From positions 2,522,501 through 2,586,500 of the forward strand of contig NZ_CP146275.1 in the NCBI RefSeq assembly GCF_037044555.1: a stretch of 64,000 nucleotides of DNA, in the 5' to 3' direction. This DNA comes from Pelagibacterium nitratireducens. GTDB lineage: Bacteria; Pseudomonadota; Alphaproteobacteria; Rhizobiales; Devosiaceae. A model generated the notes under the pieces. The model was not told the DNA's origin, did not search any database, and worked only from the letters and a program-made list of their open reading frames with translations. Made by a program: the position numbers and the translations under genes. The number at the start of each line of letters is the position of its first letter. The first letter of the stretch is position 1. Positions 45,378 to 54,395 of the stretch are shown piece after piece.

Positions 45378-47210
45378 TTAGCGGGCTATCGCGTAACCCT
45401 GCATCCCTCTGGGATTGGAGCCGGCCATTACGATCTGGTCGTCTCCATCCAGTTCTCGACCGACAACACTCAGGCGCCCTTCCGCCCAAGGGTCGGCGAT
45501 TTTCACGTCGTGGCCGCGCGCGCGCAGGTTCTCGACGGTTTCAGGCCCGAACCGCTCCTCGAGCGTGAGCGAGGCGAGCCCCACCTCGCGCGGCCAGAAC
45601 GAGCTGGGCAGATGGTCTGTGTGAAAGGCCGGCGCGTCGATAGCGTGCTGGATATTGTAGCCGGCATGGATGTGGCGCAGCAGGAACTGAAGCTGCCACT
45701 GATCCTGCTGGTCCCCACCTGGTGTACCCAACGCAAGATAGGGCATCCCGTTTCTGAACACCGTGGTCGGCGTCAAGGTCGTCCGCGGACGAACCCCCGG
45801 CCGCAGGGACGAGGCAAGACCTTCCATGAGCCAGAACATCTGCCCGCGAGTCGTCAGTGAGAAGCCCAGGCCGGGAATGACCGGACTGGACTGAAGCCAT
45901 CCACCAGAAGGCGTGGCCGAAACCATGTTGCCCCAGCGATCGACGGCACTGACCTGCACCGTGTCGCCCCGTTGCGCCCCTGTTTGATCGAGCGCGGGCT
46001 CCCCCATTCTGTCCGTCGGAGGCGTGATATCTTTTGCCACCGTCGGCTCGCCACCACCCATCCCAGGTTGCTTGATGGTCCCAAACGGACGCTGCGGCGG
46101 GAAATTCGCATTGCGCCCATCGGGCGCCCCGGGCTCGATGACCTGCGACGCGGTCTCGCCGATCAATGCTTGCCGCTGGGCAGTATATGGCGCGCTCAAC
46201 AGCGTTTCGATCGGCACGTCCGCGTCGTCGCCATACCAGGCGTCGCGGTCCGCCATCGCCAGCTTTGTGCTCTCGGTGACCAGATGCACGAAATCGGCCC
46301 CGAGCGGATCGACTTCGGCAATCGCGGTGCCAGAAAGAAGGTTCAACGCCTGGAGCAACACCGGGCCTTGGGACCATGGCCCGCACTTGAAGACCTCGTA
46401 GTCATCATATTGGACAGAGAGCGGCGCTTCGATTTTCGGGCGCCAGCCCGACATGTCATCTGCGCGCAGCAATCCTTTGTGATGGCGACCGGAAACGTCC
46501 CATACGGACTCGGTTTCGCAATACTGGCCGATCCGTTCGGCTACCGGGCCTTCGTACCAATAGGCCAAGGCTGCCTCTATCCTCGCCTCCCGGCTCTGTG
46601 CCCCGTTCGCCTCTTGGAGAATCAGACGATAGAGCTTTGCCACCTCGGGATTGCGGAACAGCTTACCGGCCTGCGGCACCTTACCATTGGGCAGATAGAG
46701 AGCCGCGGAAGACGGCCAATGGGTATCGAACAGCTCGCGCATCGTGCCGATGGTATTTGCGATGCGCGGAACTATGGGATGACCGTGCTCGGCATAATGG
46801 ATGGCTGGCGCCAGAACGTCCTCCAGCTCGGCAGTTCCGTAGTCGCGCAAGAGCGTCAGCCAGGCGCCGAATGCCCCCGGCACGCATGCGGGCAACAAGC
46901 CGGTGCCCGGCACGAGGTCCAGACCGAGTTCTGCGAATTTGGCCAGTGTCGCACCGGCCGGGGACGGCCCCTGACCCGAAATCACGATGGGGCGCTGTCC
47001 TGCGGGTGTCACGATGATGGGCACCTCGCCACCGGGGCCGTTAAGATGAGGCTCCACGATCTGCAGGACGAAGCCGGCAGCAACTGCTGCATCAAAAGCC
47101 GTATGGCCACTCTCGAGCAAGGACATGCCTGCGGTCGAAGCAAGCCAGTGCGTTGCCGAAACAGCGCCAAGGGTGCCGCGAAGCTCCGGTCGGGTCGTAA
47201 ACTGGCTCAT
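45378..47210 (-). CDS. Gamma-glutamyltransferase family protein, apparently cytoplasmic
   Basis: A 610-aa Ntn-hydrolase that hydrolyses or transfers gamma-glutamyl groups and is normally self-cleaved into two chains. The large-chain start is HWLASTAGMSLLESGHTAFD, with FVLQIVEPHLNGPGGEVPII. The nucleophile threonine is expected in GDTVQVSAVDRWGNMVSATP at about residue 396. The chosen start at 47210 has AGGTG upstream and no signal peptide; the longer frame to 47357 also lacks one. That differs from periplasmic glutathione-degrading GGT and fits action on peptides after import by the Dpp genes. Confidence 0.88.
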   Translation of the reverse strand: MSQFTTRPELRGTLGAVSATHWLASTAGMSLLESGHTAFDAAVAAGFVLQIVEPHLNGPGGEVPIIVTPAGQRPIVISGQGPSPAGATLAKFAELGLDLVPGTGLLPACVPGAFGAWLTLLRDYGTAELEDVLAPAIHYAEHGHPIVPRIANTIGTMRELFDTHWPSSAALYLPNGKVPQAGKLFRNPEVAKLYRLILQEANGAQSREARIEAALAYWYEGPVAERIGQYCETESVWDVSGRHHKGLLRADDMSGWRPKIEAPLSVQYDDYEVFKCGPWSQGPVLLQALNLLSGTAIAEVDPLGADFVHLVTESTKLAMADRDAWYGDDADVPIETLLSAPYTAQRQALIGETASQVIEPGAPDGRNANFPPQRPFGTIKQPGMGGGEPTVAKDITPPTDRMGEPALDQTGAQRGDTVQVSAVDRWGNMVSATPSGGWLQSSPVIPGLGFSLTTRGQMFWLMEGLASSLRPGVRPRTTLTPTTVFRNGMPYLALGTPGGDQQDQWQLQFLLRHIHAGYNIQHAIDAPAFHTDHLPSSFWPREVGLASLTLEERFGPETVENLRARGHDVKIADPWAEGRLSVVGRELDGDDQIVMAGSNPRGMQGYAIAR

Positions 47211-47331
47211 GGGCACACCTGTTGCGTCGGTCGACAAAAGCGAATGAAAAATGCCAATTTGCACACAAAAATGTCGGTTGTTGCTTTGAGATCGATAAGT
47301 GGGAAGAGGCTGTCGCCCCTTTGACGACATA

Positions 47332-47371
47332 TTGTATACTTTGATTGCGGATTGCAACAGTCTTGTATACT
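47332..47371. promoter_or_regulatory. Tandem TTGTATACT sites between GGT and GntR genes
   Basis: TTGTATACT occurs at 47332-47340 and again at 47363-47371, 31 bp apart, three helical turns. Each contains the palindrome GTATAC. They lie in the divergent promoter region and are candidate binding sites of the GntR regulator at 47433. Confidence 0.6.
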
Positions 47372-47432
47372 CATTGCCGACATTGACGGGTTTCGCGGCT
47401 GGAAAAGTCGGATATTGCGAAGGGAGGCAGGC

Positions 47433-48110
47433 ATGCTTGATGACGTTACGAGAAGTCGCAGAGTTCAGAGCGATATCCTCGTTGAACAGCTCGAAGCCGA
47501 TATCATTTCAGGTCGAATCGAGCCGGGAACCAGGCTCGACGAAAATTCGCTCGCCCAGCGTTTTGGCTTGTCGCGCACGCCCGTGCGCGAGGCGTTGCAC
47601 GCTCTGTGTGGACGTTCGCTCGCAGAGCGCGTGCCATACAAGGGCGTTCTCGTCGCCGCGCTCTCTCCTGAGCGTATCGATCAGATGTTCGAGGCCATGG
47701 CGGAGATGGAAGCGACCTGTGGAAGACTCGCGTCACAACGCATGACAATGAGCGAACGCGCGCGTCTGGAGGCCATGCATCGGGATATGAACGCCCTGGC
47801 GGAAGATGGCGATTTCAACGCCTATGAGAGCGTCAATTCCGACTTTCATTCGCTGATTATGGCGGGGAGCCATAACCTCGATCTGGTGGCGCTGGCTGAC
47901 GCCATGCGGCTCAAGCTGAGGCCCTTTCGAAAGTACCAGTTGCAGGACCAGGGCCGCTTGAGGCGTTCGTGCCAGGAACATCAGGACATCATTGATGCCC
48001 TGCTGGACCAGGATGCACAGCGCGCCGGAACAGCGCTGCGAAGGCATCTGGTTTCCGCCGCTCAGGAATTCCTGATGCGTCGCACCGCGGAGCAAGCCAA
48101 TGAGCGATAG
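47433..48110 (+). CDS. GntR family transcriptional regulator (FCD subfamily)
   Basis: A 225-aa regulator. The winged helix spans about residues 8-75 (LAQRFGLSRTPVREALHAL) and the FCD effector domain follows, with metal-type residues in NSDFHSLIMAGSHN and a late RRHLVSAAQEF. The start at 47433 follows GGGAGG; the frame back to 47352 would cross the operator sites. It is divergent from the gamma-glutamyltransferase/peptide operon and probably represses it. Its last 11 bases overlap the SnoaL-like gene. Confidence 0.9.
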   Translation: MLDDVTRSRRVQSDILVEQLEADIISGRIEPGTRLDENSLAQRFGLSRTPVREALHALCGRSLAERVPYKGVLVAALSPERIDQMFEAMAEMEATCGRLASQRMTMSERARLEAMHRDMNALAEDGDFNAYESVNSDFHSLIMAGSHNLDLVALADAMRLKLRPFRKYQLQDQGRLRRSCQEHQDIIDALLDQDAQRAGTALRRHLVSAAQEFLMRRTAEQANER

Positions 48111-48486
48111 GCAGGAGATCGCCGCCATTTACGCGGTGATGGCAAAGATGCAGGCTGCGTGGAATACAGGCGATTTCGCCGGCTACATGAAGGGATTTTC
48201 CAATCCCGATGTAATTTTTGTTTCCCGGGGTCAAATTCAAAGCGATTGGCAAGCGACTCTCGATCACTACGAACGCGATTATGGCGGTGGCCCGGGTCGC
48301 CGCGGTCACCTTGAATTCTCGGACATGAACGTCGTGGTGTTGGCCCCCGGCGTCGCACAACTGGTCGGGGCTTACACCCTCGTCCGGGACACTGGCACCC
48401 AAACGGGCATCAATACGCGAATATTGCACAAGCGCGCCGAAACCGGCTGGGTCATCACCCTCAATCACGTCTCGGCCCGCACCTAA
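48100..48486 (+). CDS. SnoaL-like / DUF4440-type protein
   Basis: A 128-aa single-domain NTF2-fold protein. The amphipathic N-terminal helices (IAAIYAVMAKMQAAWNTGDF) and the GYMKGFSNPDVIFVS strand are family-typical. Relatives are ketosteroid-isomerase-like enzymes or have no known role. It overlaps the GntR gene by 11 bases and is followed by the Xaa-Pro peptidase, so it belongs to the regulator-peptidase operon. Confidence 0.8.
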   Translation: MSDRQEIAAIYAVMAKMQAAWNTGDFAGYMKGFSNPDVIFVSRGQIQSDWQATLDHYERDYGGGPGRRGHLEFSDMNVVVLAPGVAQLVGAYTLVRDTGTQTGINTRILHKRAETGWVITLNHVSART

Positions 48487-48527
48487 GGCCGGAACACATT
48501 CTCCCATCCAAAAAAGAAAAAATCGCC

Positions 48528-49628
48528 ATGGCTACTCTTTTCGATGAACGCATCGCTCGTCTGCGCCAGCGTATGCAGAAAACGGGCACGGATCTCGTCG
48601 TGCTGGGACCGCACTCCCATCTGCTCTGGCTTACTGGCGTCGAGGCCCATGGGGACGAGCGTCCATGCCTACTACTGGTTTCGGACGACCGCGCCGGATT
48701 CCTGATGCCGCGCCTTAATGCGTCAGACTGCCGAAAGGACACCGACCTGCCGTTTTTCGAATGGTCCGACGCAGACGGACCGGCCAAGGCCTTTGCCGAC
48801 CTTTTGGACCATATGGACGCCGCCAGAGCCTCGACCGTGGTGATCGATGAAACAATGCGCGCCGATTTTGCACTTTTCGCGCTCGACGCGCTGCCGGGTG
48901 TGTCTCGGCGTTTTACCGACGATACAATCGGTTATCTTCGCCGGCGCAAGGATGCGTTCGAATACGAGCGTCTCAAAGACAGCGCCGGCGTCAACGATCG
49001 CGCATTTCAGGCTGCGGTTGCAGGGATCCGTCCAGGCATGAGCGAACGTGAGCTGGCCAAAATCATTGCCGACCACTATCCGCTCGAAGGTGCACGTGCT
49101 GCCTTTTCCATCGTTGGCGCTTCCGAAAACGGCGCCTATCCTCATCACGCGAGTTCGGAGCGCACATTCCGCGCCGGCGATGCGATCGTGGTTGATATCG
49201 GCGGACGCAAGGCCGGCTATCCATCCGACATGACACGGATGATCGTTCTAGGTGAACCGCCGGCGCAATATGAACAGGTGCATGAAACCGTTGAGCGCGC
49301 AGTTCAGGCCGCGCTGGCCGCCGCCCGGCCGGGTGCTCGGGCGTGCGATGTCGACAACGCCGCCCGCACGGTGATTGCCGATGCCGGGTTCGGCGAGTTT
49401 TTCCTGCACCGGACCGGGCATGGAATGGGCCTCGACATCCATGAGCCGCCCTATATTACCGAAACCAGCGACACGACGCTTGAAACGGGAATGGTGTTTT
49501 CCATAGAACCGGGAATCTATTTGCCGAACCGGTTCGGCGTGCGCCTCGAGGATATCGTGATCTTGCGCGAGGACGGCCCAGAAATTCTCTCCACGCTGCC
49601 CCGCACCGCTGCGCGGGTTGACGTTTGA
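48528..49628 (+). CDS. M24 family Xaa-Pro peptidase
   Basis: A 366-aa two-domain metallopeptidase that removes residues next to proline. The N-terminal creatinase-like domain occupies residues 1-135. The C-terminal pita-bread domain has the five metal ligands in order: VDIGGRKAGYPSDMTRM (two Asp), HRTGHGMGLDIHEPPY (His), SIEPGIY (Glu) and RLEDIV (Glu). It is cytoplasmic. Together with the Dpp importer and gamma-glutamyltransferase it forms a peptide-utilisation island. Confidence 0.92.
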   Translation: MATLFDERIARLRQRMQKTGTDLVVLGPHSHLLWLTGVEAHGDERPCLLLVSDDRAGFLMPRLNASDCRKDTDLPFFEWSDADGPAKAFADLLDHMDAARASTVVIDETMRADFALFALDALPGVSRRFTDDTIGYLRRRKDAFEYERLKDSAGVNDRAFQAAVAGIRPGMSERELAKIIADHYPLEGARAAFSIVGASENGAYPHHASSERTFRAGDAIVVDIGGRKAGYPSDMTRMIVLGEPPAQYEQVHETVERAVQAALAAARPGARACDVDNAARTVIADAGFGEFFLHRTGHGMGLDIHEPPYITETSDTTLETGMVFSIEPGIYLPNRFGVRLEDIVILREDGPEILSTLPRTAARVDV

Positions 49629-49650
49629 AAGACGTCATTCTCCTTTTGCA

Positions 49651-50052
49651 TCAGGCCCGCACCTCGGTGCCGGCAAGCTGACCGAGGATGGGGCAGTCGG
49701 GACGGTTGTCGCCTGAGCAGCAATGGGCGAGGTGCTTGAGGGTATCGGCCATTTCCTGAAGCTCGGTGATCTTATTTTCGAGCTCGGCAATATGGTTGGT
49801 GGCAATGGCCTTTACGTCGGCGCTGGCGCGGGACTTGTCCTGCCACAGGCCCAGAAGCGCCGCTGTTTCGTCCATGGAAAAGCCCAGCGTGCGGGCGCGT
49901 TTGATGAACCGCAACGTGTGGATGTCGTCAGCACCATAGACGCGGTAATTGCTCTCGGTCCGGTCGGCGGGGGTGATAAGGCCGATGGATTCGTAGTAGC
50001 GAATCATCTTGGCCGTCACGCCCGACGCTTTTGCAGCCTGTCCGATGTTCAT
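49651..50052 (-). CDS. cueR: CueR-type copper-responsive MerR regulator
   Basis: A 133-aa MerR protein with the winged helix at residues 1-70 ([20 protein letters not shown]), a dimerisation coiled coil and the Cu(I) loop [14 protein letters not shown] near residues 112-125, whose two cysteines are spaced as in CueR. It overlaps the copA stop by four bases (50049-50052), so it is made from the copA transcript. That transcript starts at a promoter with the over-long 19-bp spacer that MerR proteins untwist. Confidence 0.93.
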   Translation of the reverse strand: MNIGQAAKASGVTAKMIRYYESIGLITPADRTESNYRVYGADDIHTLRFIKRARTLGFSMDETAALLGLWQDKSRASADVKAIATNHIAELENKITELQEMADTLKHLAHCCSGDNRPDCPILGQLAGTEVRA

Positions 50053-52544
50053 GCTGTCGTGCTCCTACGGTCCGCGACCAGCGGTGGCCGATAGCCCCGC
50101 AGACGCAGGGCATTTGTGACCACGCAAACGCTCGAGAGCGCCATGGCACCTGCCGCCAGCATGGGCGAAAGCAGGACGCCAAAGGCGGGAAAGAGTACCC
50201 CGGCGGCGACCGGGATCAGCAGCGCGTTATAGCCGAAGGCCCAGCCGAGGTTTTGGCGGATATTGCCCATCGTGGCGCGCGAGATCGCGATGGCCTGCAC
50301 CGCCCCGCGCACATCGCCCCCCACCAGCACCACGCCGGCGCTTTCGATGGCCACGTCGGTGCCCGTGCCGATGGCGATGCCGACATCGGCGGCGGCCAGC
50401 GCAGGCGCGTCGTTGATGCCATCGCCGACGAAGGCGAGCTTTCTGCCCTCCGTCTTGAGCTTCTCGATGGCTGCGACTTTACCCTCGGGCAGCACCTCGG
50501 CCACCACGTGGTCGATGCCGAGCTGGTCTGCTGTGGCGCGCGCCGTGTTGACGTTGTCGCCGGTTATCATCGCCACCTGCAAACCGAGCGCATGGAGATG
50601 GGCAATCGTTTCGGCGCTTGTGGGCCTGATGGGATCGGCCACAGCAACGATGGCCGCCAGTTTGCCATCGATAGCGGCGAAAAGCGGGCTCTTGCCTTCG
50701 CGACCCAGTCTCTCGATGTCGGGCGTGAAAGCGGCAAAATCGATACCAAGACGCTCCATGTAGCGGTCTGCGCCCACCTCGATCCTGCGGCCCGAAACGT
50801 TCGCGACAACGCCAAAGCCGGGCACCGAGTCGAAATCTGCACTGTCCGGCATGACCAAATCCCGGTTGCGGGCTGCTGTAACGATAGCCTGGCCGATCGG
50901 ATGTTCCGAGTTGGCCTCAACCGCCGCGATGAGCGAAAGTACCTCGCCGTCCTCGAACCGATCAGCAACGATCAGATCGGTCAATTCGGGCACGCCCTTG
51001 GTCAGTGTTCCGGTCTTGTCGAAGGCGACGATGCCGACGGACTGGAGAAGCTGCAGCGCCTCGCCCTTGCGGAACAGCACGCCGAACTCTGCCGCCCTGC
51101 CCGTCCCGACCATGATCGAGGTCGGGGTGGCCAGTCCCATGGCGCAGGGGCAGGCGATGATCAGCACCGCAACGGCGTTGATCAGCGCGAAAGTGTATGC
51201 CGGGTCGGGCCCGAAAACGGCCCACACCACAAAGGTCAGTGCCGCGATGGCCATGACGGCCGGTACGAACCACGCCGTCACCTGATCGACAAGCGCCTGA
51301 ACCGGCAGTTTGGAGCCTTGCGCCTGTTCGACGAGCTTTATGATCTGGGCGAGCATTGTATCGCCACCGATTTTGGTGACTTTAAACCGAAAACTGCCGG
51401 TCGTGTTGATCGTGCCGCCGATCACGGTATCGCCCTCGGCCTTGGCCACGGGTGCCGGCTCGCCCGAGATCATTGCCTCGTCGATAAAGGACGTGCCCTC
51501 GGTCACAATCCCGTCGACCGGGATTTTCTCGCCGGGACGGATGATGATGATATCGCCGACGCAAACGCTGTCGAGCGCGACTTCGATGGTCTCACCACCC
51601 CGCAACACGCGGGCCGATTTGGCCTGCAGACCGACGAGCCGCTTTATGGCGTCGCTGGTCCGCCCCTTGGCGCGGGCTTCAAGCAAGCGCCCGACCAGAA
51701 TGAGCGTGACGATGACCGCCGCCGCCTCGAAATAGATGTTGCGCGCCGTATCGGGCAGAAATTGCGGGGCGAAAGTGACGACACTCGAATAAAGATAGGC
51801 TGCACCGGCTCCGAGCGCCACCAGAGAATTCATGTCGGGAGTGCGCCGGAAAAGCGCCGGAACGCCTTTGACAAAGAACCGCCGTCCCGGCCCGAACAGC
51901 ACGGCACTGGCCAGCACGAAATAGGCCGGATAGAGCCATCCCATGGGCACCGTCTGCATCAGCCATTGATGGAAGGGCGCGTAGAAATGGCTGCCCATTT
52001 CCAGAACGAACAGCGGCAGGGTAAGAAGGCCGGAAATGACGACGTCGCGCTGCAGCGCGCCGATTTCATCGGCCTTTGCCTGTTCGCGACTTTGGGTGTT
52101 CTGGTCCGACAGACGATGGGGCGTGTAGCCAGCCCCCGTGATCGCCGCTTCCGCCGCGGCAAGACCGGCTTGGCCACCCACGATATCGAGCGTTGCCCTT
52201 TCGGTCGCCAGATTGACAGAGGCGGACACGATTCCGGGCGCACCAGCCAACGCGTCCTCGACGCGTTTGACGCAGGAAGCGCAGCTCATCCCTTCGATGC
52301 CGATTTCGAGCTTTTCGACCGGCAGTTCGTACCCGGCGTCCTTGATGGCCGCACGCAAGGCAGTGGCGTCGAAGTCGGGGCCAGGGCTGACGGTCAGGGT
52401 TTCATTGGCAAAATTGGCCCGCGCCTCAACGACGCCCGGCAGTTTGGCAGCCGCCGTTTCCACACGCTTGACACAGGACGCGCAACTCATCCCTTCTACG
52501 GGAAAGCTCAGCGTTGTCGACTGGCGGGAAACCGGGGCGTTCAT
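50049..52544 (-). CDS. copA: Copper-exporting P1B-type ATPase
   Basis: An 831-aa inner-membrane pump. Two N-terminal heavy-metal domains each have MSCASC (residues about 18-23 and 85-90). The TM copper site is CPC in [12 protein letters not shown], the phosphorylation site is DKTGT, and HP is in NSEHPIGQA. It exports Cu(I) to the periplasm for detoxification. Its promoter region carries a CueR dyad. It starts at ATG 52544, and the gene overlaps cueR at its 3' end. Confidence 0.97.
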   Translation of the reverse strand: MNAPVSRQSTTLSFPVEGMSCASCVKRVETAAAKLPGVVEARANFANETLTVSPGPDFDATALRAAIKDAGYELPVEKLEIGIEGMSCASCVKRVEDALAGAPGIVSASVNLATERATLDIVGGQAGLAAAEAAITGAGYTPHRLSDQNTQSREQAKADEIGALQRDVVISGLLTLPLFVLEMGSHFYAPFHQWLMQTVPMGWLYPAYFVLASAVLFGPGRRFFVKGVPALFRRTPDMNSLVALGAGAAYLYSSVVTFAPQFLPDTARNIYFEAAAVIVTLILVGRLLEARAKGRTSDAIKRLVGLQAKSARVLRGGETIEVALDSVCVGDIIIIRPGEKIPVDGIVTEGTSFIDEAMISGEPAPVAKAEGDTVIGGTINTTGSFRFKVTKIGGDTMLAQIIKLVEQAQGSKLPVQALVDQVTAWFVPAVMAIAALTFVVWAVFGPDPAYTFALINAVAVLIIACPCAMGLATPTSIMVGTGRAAEFGVLFRKGEALQLLQSVGIVAFDKTGTLTKGVPELTDLIVADRFEDGEVLSLIAAVEANSEHPIGQAIVTAARNRDLVMPDSADFDSVPGFGVVANVSGRRIEVGADRYMERLGIDFAAFTPDIERLGREGKSPLFAAIDGKLAAIVAVADPIRPTSAETIAHLHALGLQVAMITGDNVNTARATADQLGIDHVVAEVLPEGKVAAIEKLKTEGRKLAFVGDGINDAPALAAADVGIAIGTGTDVAIESAGVVLVGGDVRGAVQAIAISRATMGNIRQNLGWAFGYNALLIPVAAGVLFPAFGVLLSPMLAAGAMALSSVCVVTNALRLRGYRPPLVADRRSTTA

Positions 52545-52570
52545 GGCGTAATCCTTGACTGTGTGAAGCC

Positions 52571-52601
52571 ACGGTAAGGCTTCCCATCATGGTAAGGTCA
52601 A
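52571..52601 (-). promoter_or_regulatory. CueR-type promoter of copA-cueR
   Basis: On the minus strand, -35 TTGACC (52601-52596) and -10 TACCGT (52576-52571) are 19 bp apart. The spacer holds a CueR-like dyad at 52580-52596, CTTACCAT and ATGGGAAG, with 7 of 8 positions complementary. Confidence 0.75.
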
Positions 52602-52630
52602 GCCTTCATATAGGGTGGTCGAGGCGACAA

Positions 52631-53317
52631 TTACAGGGCGAAAATGGCGCTGGTGCTCGAGTTGCGCACGCGGTCGACGCGCGTGCCGTCCCAGTGGAAA
52701 TCGAAATGATCACCCTGAACCGGTATTTCCATGAGGTCTGGCCAGAAGATGCCGACGCATTCGCCGCCCGGCGCGCGCACGCTGCGGTAAACGACGCCAT
52801 TGCTGCCGGCCGCGCGCAACGTTTTGCCGAGCGCTTGGGGCAGTCCGTAATCGTCGGGCAGGTGACAGTCGGGCCGCTCACGCACATCGTGCAGGTCGAG
52901 ATCGAGCGCGTTGACCAGAACGCGAAATTGCGCGGTCCAGCCGGGCTCCTCGGCGCTGGCCGCCATGGCGATGGCGTGGTGGTGGGCGACCTCGCGGATG
53001 GCCACTTCCTCACTGCTGCCGGCGCTGTAAACGCCGTAGGTTCCGTCGGTAAACCGACCCGGTCGATCGGTGCTGACATGAACGAAAGGCGCCATCAACC
53101 AGCTTGCCCCCTGCCCGGCCACGCGGCGATGCGGCGGGATCAGATCGAGCCGGCCCAGGTGCTCCCAGACACGCGGGTTGGTTTTCGATTCCGCCGAAGC
53201 CAGCGCCTCCCAATCGGCCGGGTCGGCGATGTCCTCGAACAGGTCGATTGGCGGATAGATCGTGCGGATAATCCGAAACGCCCTGCCCCATTTTATGTGG
53301 GCAACCGCAACGCTCAC
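52631..53317 (-). CDS. RES-domain toxin of an Xre/RES toxin-antitoxin system
   Basis: A 228-residue RES-family protein; characterised members degrade NAD+ and stop growth. Residues consistent with the Arg-Glu-Ser signature are the Arg in WGRAFRII, the Glu in EEVAIREVAHHHA and the Ser in YRSVRAPGGECVGIF. The start is GTG at 53317, overlapping the antitoxin stop by GTGA, so antitoxin is made first. A TTG reading one codon earlier is less likely. Confidence 0.87.
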   Translation of the reverse strand: MSVAVAHIKWGRAFRIIRTIYPPIDLFEDIADPADWEALASAESKTNPRVWEHLGRLDLIPPHRRVAGQGASWLMAPFVHVSTDRPGRFTDGTYGVYSAGSSEEVAIREVAHHHAIAMAASAEEPGWTAQFRVLVNALDLDLHDVRERPDCHLPDDYGLPQALGKTLRAAGSNGVVYRSVRAPGGECVGIFWPDLMEIPVQGDHFDFHWDGTRVDRVRNSSTSAIFAL

Positions 53318-53724
53318 CAACCGCCCCGTTCAGCGTCGAGATAGCTGCGGATGCGGGCCAGCGCGAAAATGGAGCCCTCCGCCATGATATCGACCGGAGT
53401 GCGACCGCCGAGCGCGCTATTGGGCTTTTTGACCCACCCATAGCCGCGTGCCGGATCGGTAAAGAGATAGCGCAACCCCTTGTGGATACCCATGAGCAGC
53501 GACAGGCGGGTCGCCAGATCGCGGTCGATCCGCCCCACCTCCCCTGCTTTCCAGCGCGCATAGGTGCGGGCAGCAAGGCCGCCGAGGATTTCCCGCGCCT
53601 CGGCGTCCGAGAGATCCCAGCGGTCAAACAGATTCACGACCGTGCGCGCCATGGCGGCGGCCTCAGCCGCCGTGATCTGGGGCCGCTCGGGGGCGGCGTC
53701 GGCTCTGGGCAGTTCGTGCAGCAT
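53314..53724 (-). CDS. Xre/MbcA/ParS-type antitoxin
   Basis: A 136-residue antitoxin. The N-terminal half is a Xre-like helix-turn-helix region (LSDAEAREILGGLAARTYAR) and the C-terminal half is the MbcA/ParS toxin-binding domain with the family-typical VKKPNSALGGRTPVDIMAEG. The start at 53724 has AGGTG upstream; six extra residues are possible. A 12-bp palindrome 35 bp upstream of the start is the likely autoregulatory operator. Confidence 0.88.
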   Translation of the reverse strand: MLHELPRADAAPERPQITAAEAAAMARTVVNLFDRWDLSDAEAREILGGLAARTYARWKAGEVGRIDRDLATRLSLLMGIHKGLRYLFTDPARGYGWVKKPNSALGGRTPVDIMAEGSIFALARIRSYLDAERGGW

Positions 53725-53758
53725 GACTTCACCTCTTGGCATAAAATATGAGGAATAA

Positions 53759-53770
53759 TGCCATTTGGCA
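53759..53770. promoter_or_regulatory. Palindrome upstream of the toxin-antitoxin operon
   Basis: TGCCATTTGGCA has arms TGCCA/TGGCA. It lies in the promoter region of the antitoxin gene. This is a reasonable autoregulation site for a Xre-type antitoxin. Confidence 0.5.
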
Positions 53771-53813
53771 AGATCAAGGACGAACGAGACCGCCAGCTAA
53801 TCGTTCAGGGCGG

Positions 53814-54395
53814 CTAAAACAGCAGTTCGGAGGTGACTTCGAGGGCCTTGTCGTCGCGCACGGCGATATCGCCCTCGGGGCGATGCGCGGCCAGGGTCCG
53901 GTCGCGTTCGTGAACCAGAGCCCGGATTTCATCGTCATAAGCGGCCAGCACCGCCGTCAGCCAGCGATTGACCAGATAGGACGGGCGCGGCATGTGGACG
54001 TCGAATTTTTCCAGCAGCGCAATTGTGGGCTCTGCGTCGAGCCAGTCGTCGCCCACCACCCACTGATTGACCGTGAACAGCCGTTTGAGCTTGCCGAAGG
54101 GATCGACGCCAATGGCGATCAGATGGTGGATCGGGCCGTTGGTGCCCTGCGGGCGGACGAAACAGTGAAAATGACCGTGCTCGATCGCCCCGTCAGGGTC
54201 GTCGGCGGGGTGCGAATGGTAGAACCATTGCGCCCCGGTCTCGGGATCGAAGACGTCGTCTTTGGGATAATGGGTCCAGACCGAGATGTCGGATGCATCG
54301 CGCAGGGTTTCGGTCAGAACCGTGAGCCCGCCCTTGGCGAGCACGGATTCGCAGAAGGCGATTTCGTGCAGGGCCTGCTGGCGGGCATCACTCAT
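53814..54395 (-). CDS. Conserved hypothetical protein, 193 aa
   Basis: I recognise no named family. The protein (MSDARQQALHEIAFCESVLA...) has YHSHPAD and EHGHFHCFVRP, a histidine-rich centre that could bind metal, and no signal peptide or TM helix. Its ATG overlaps the stop of the PCAAGAP-repeat protein by one base (TGATG), placing it last in the sulfurtransferase-YeeE operon. A longer frame to 54686 lies inside the upstream gene and is rejected. A role in sulfur chemistry is suggested only by position. Confidence 0.75.
   Translation of the reverse strand: MSDARQQALHEIAFCESVLAKGGLTVLTETLRDASDISVWTHYPKDDVFDPETGAQWFYHSHPADDPDGAIEHGHFHCFVRPQGTNGPIHHLIAIGVDPFGKLKRLFTVNQWVVGDDWLDAEPTIALLEKFDVHMPRPSYLVNRWLTAVLAAYDDEIRALVHERDRTLAAHRPEGDIAVRDDKALEVTSELLF

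Noticed and set aside
45972..47324. 450-codon plus-strand frame opposite the gamma-glutamyltransferase gene
   Set aside because: No motif, low-complexity Arg/His/Gly composition, and it lies over a clear Ntn-hydrolase gene.
50031..52577. 848-codon open frame on the plus strand
   Set aside because: It is the exact antisense of copA, which has every P-type ATPase motif. Long antisense frames arise from the high GC at third codon positions.
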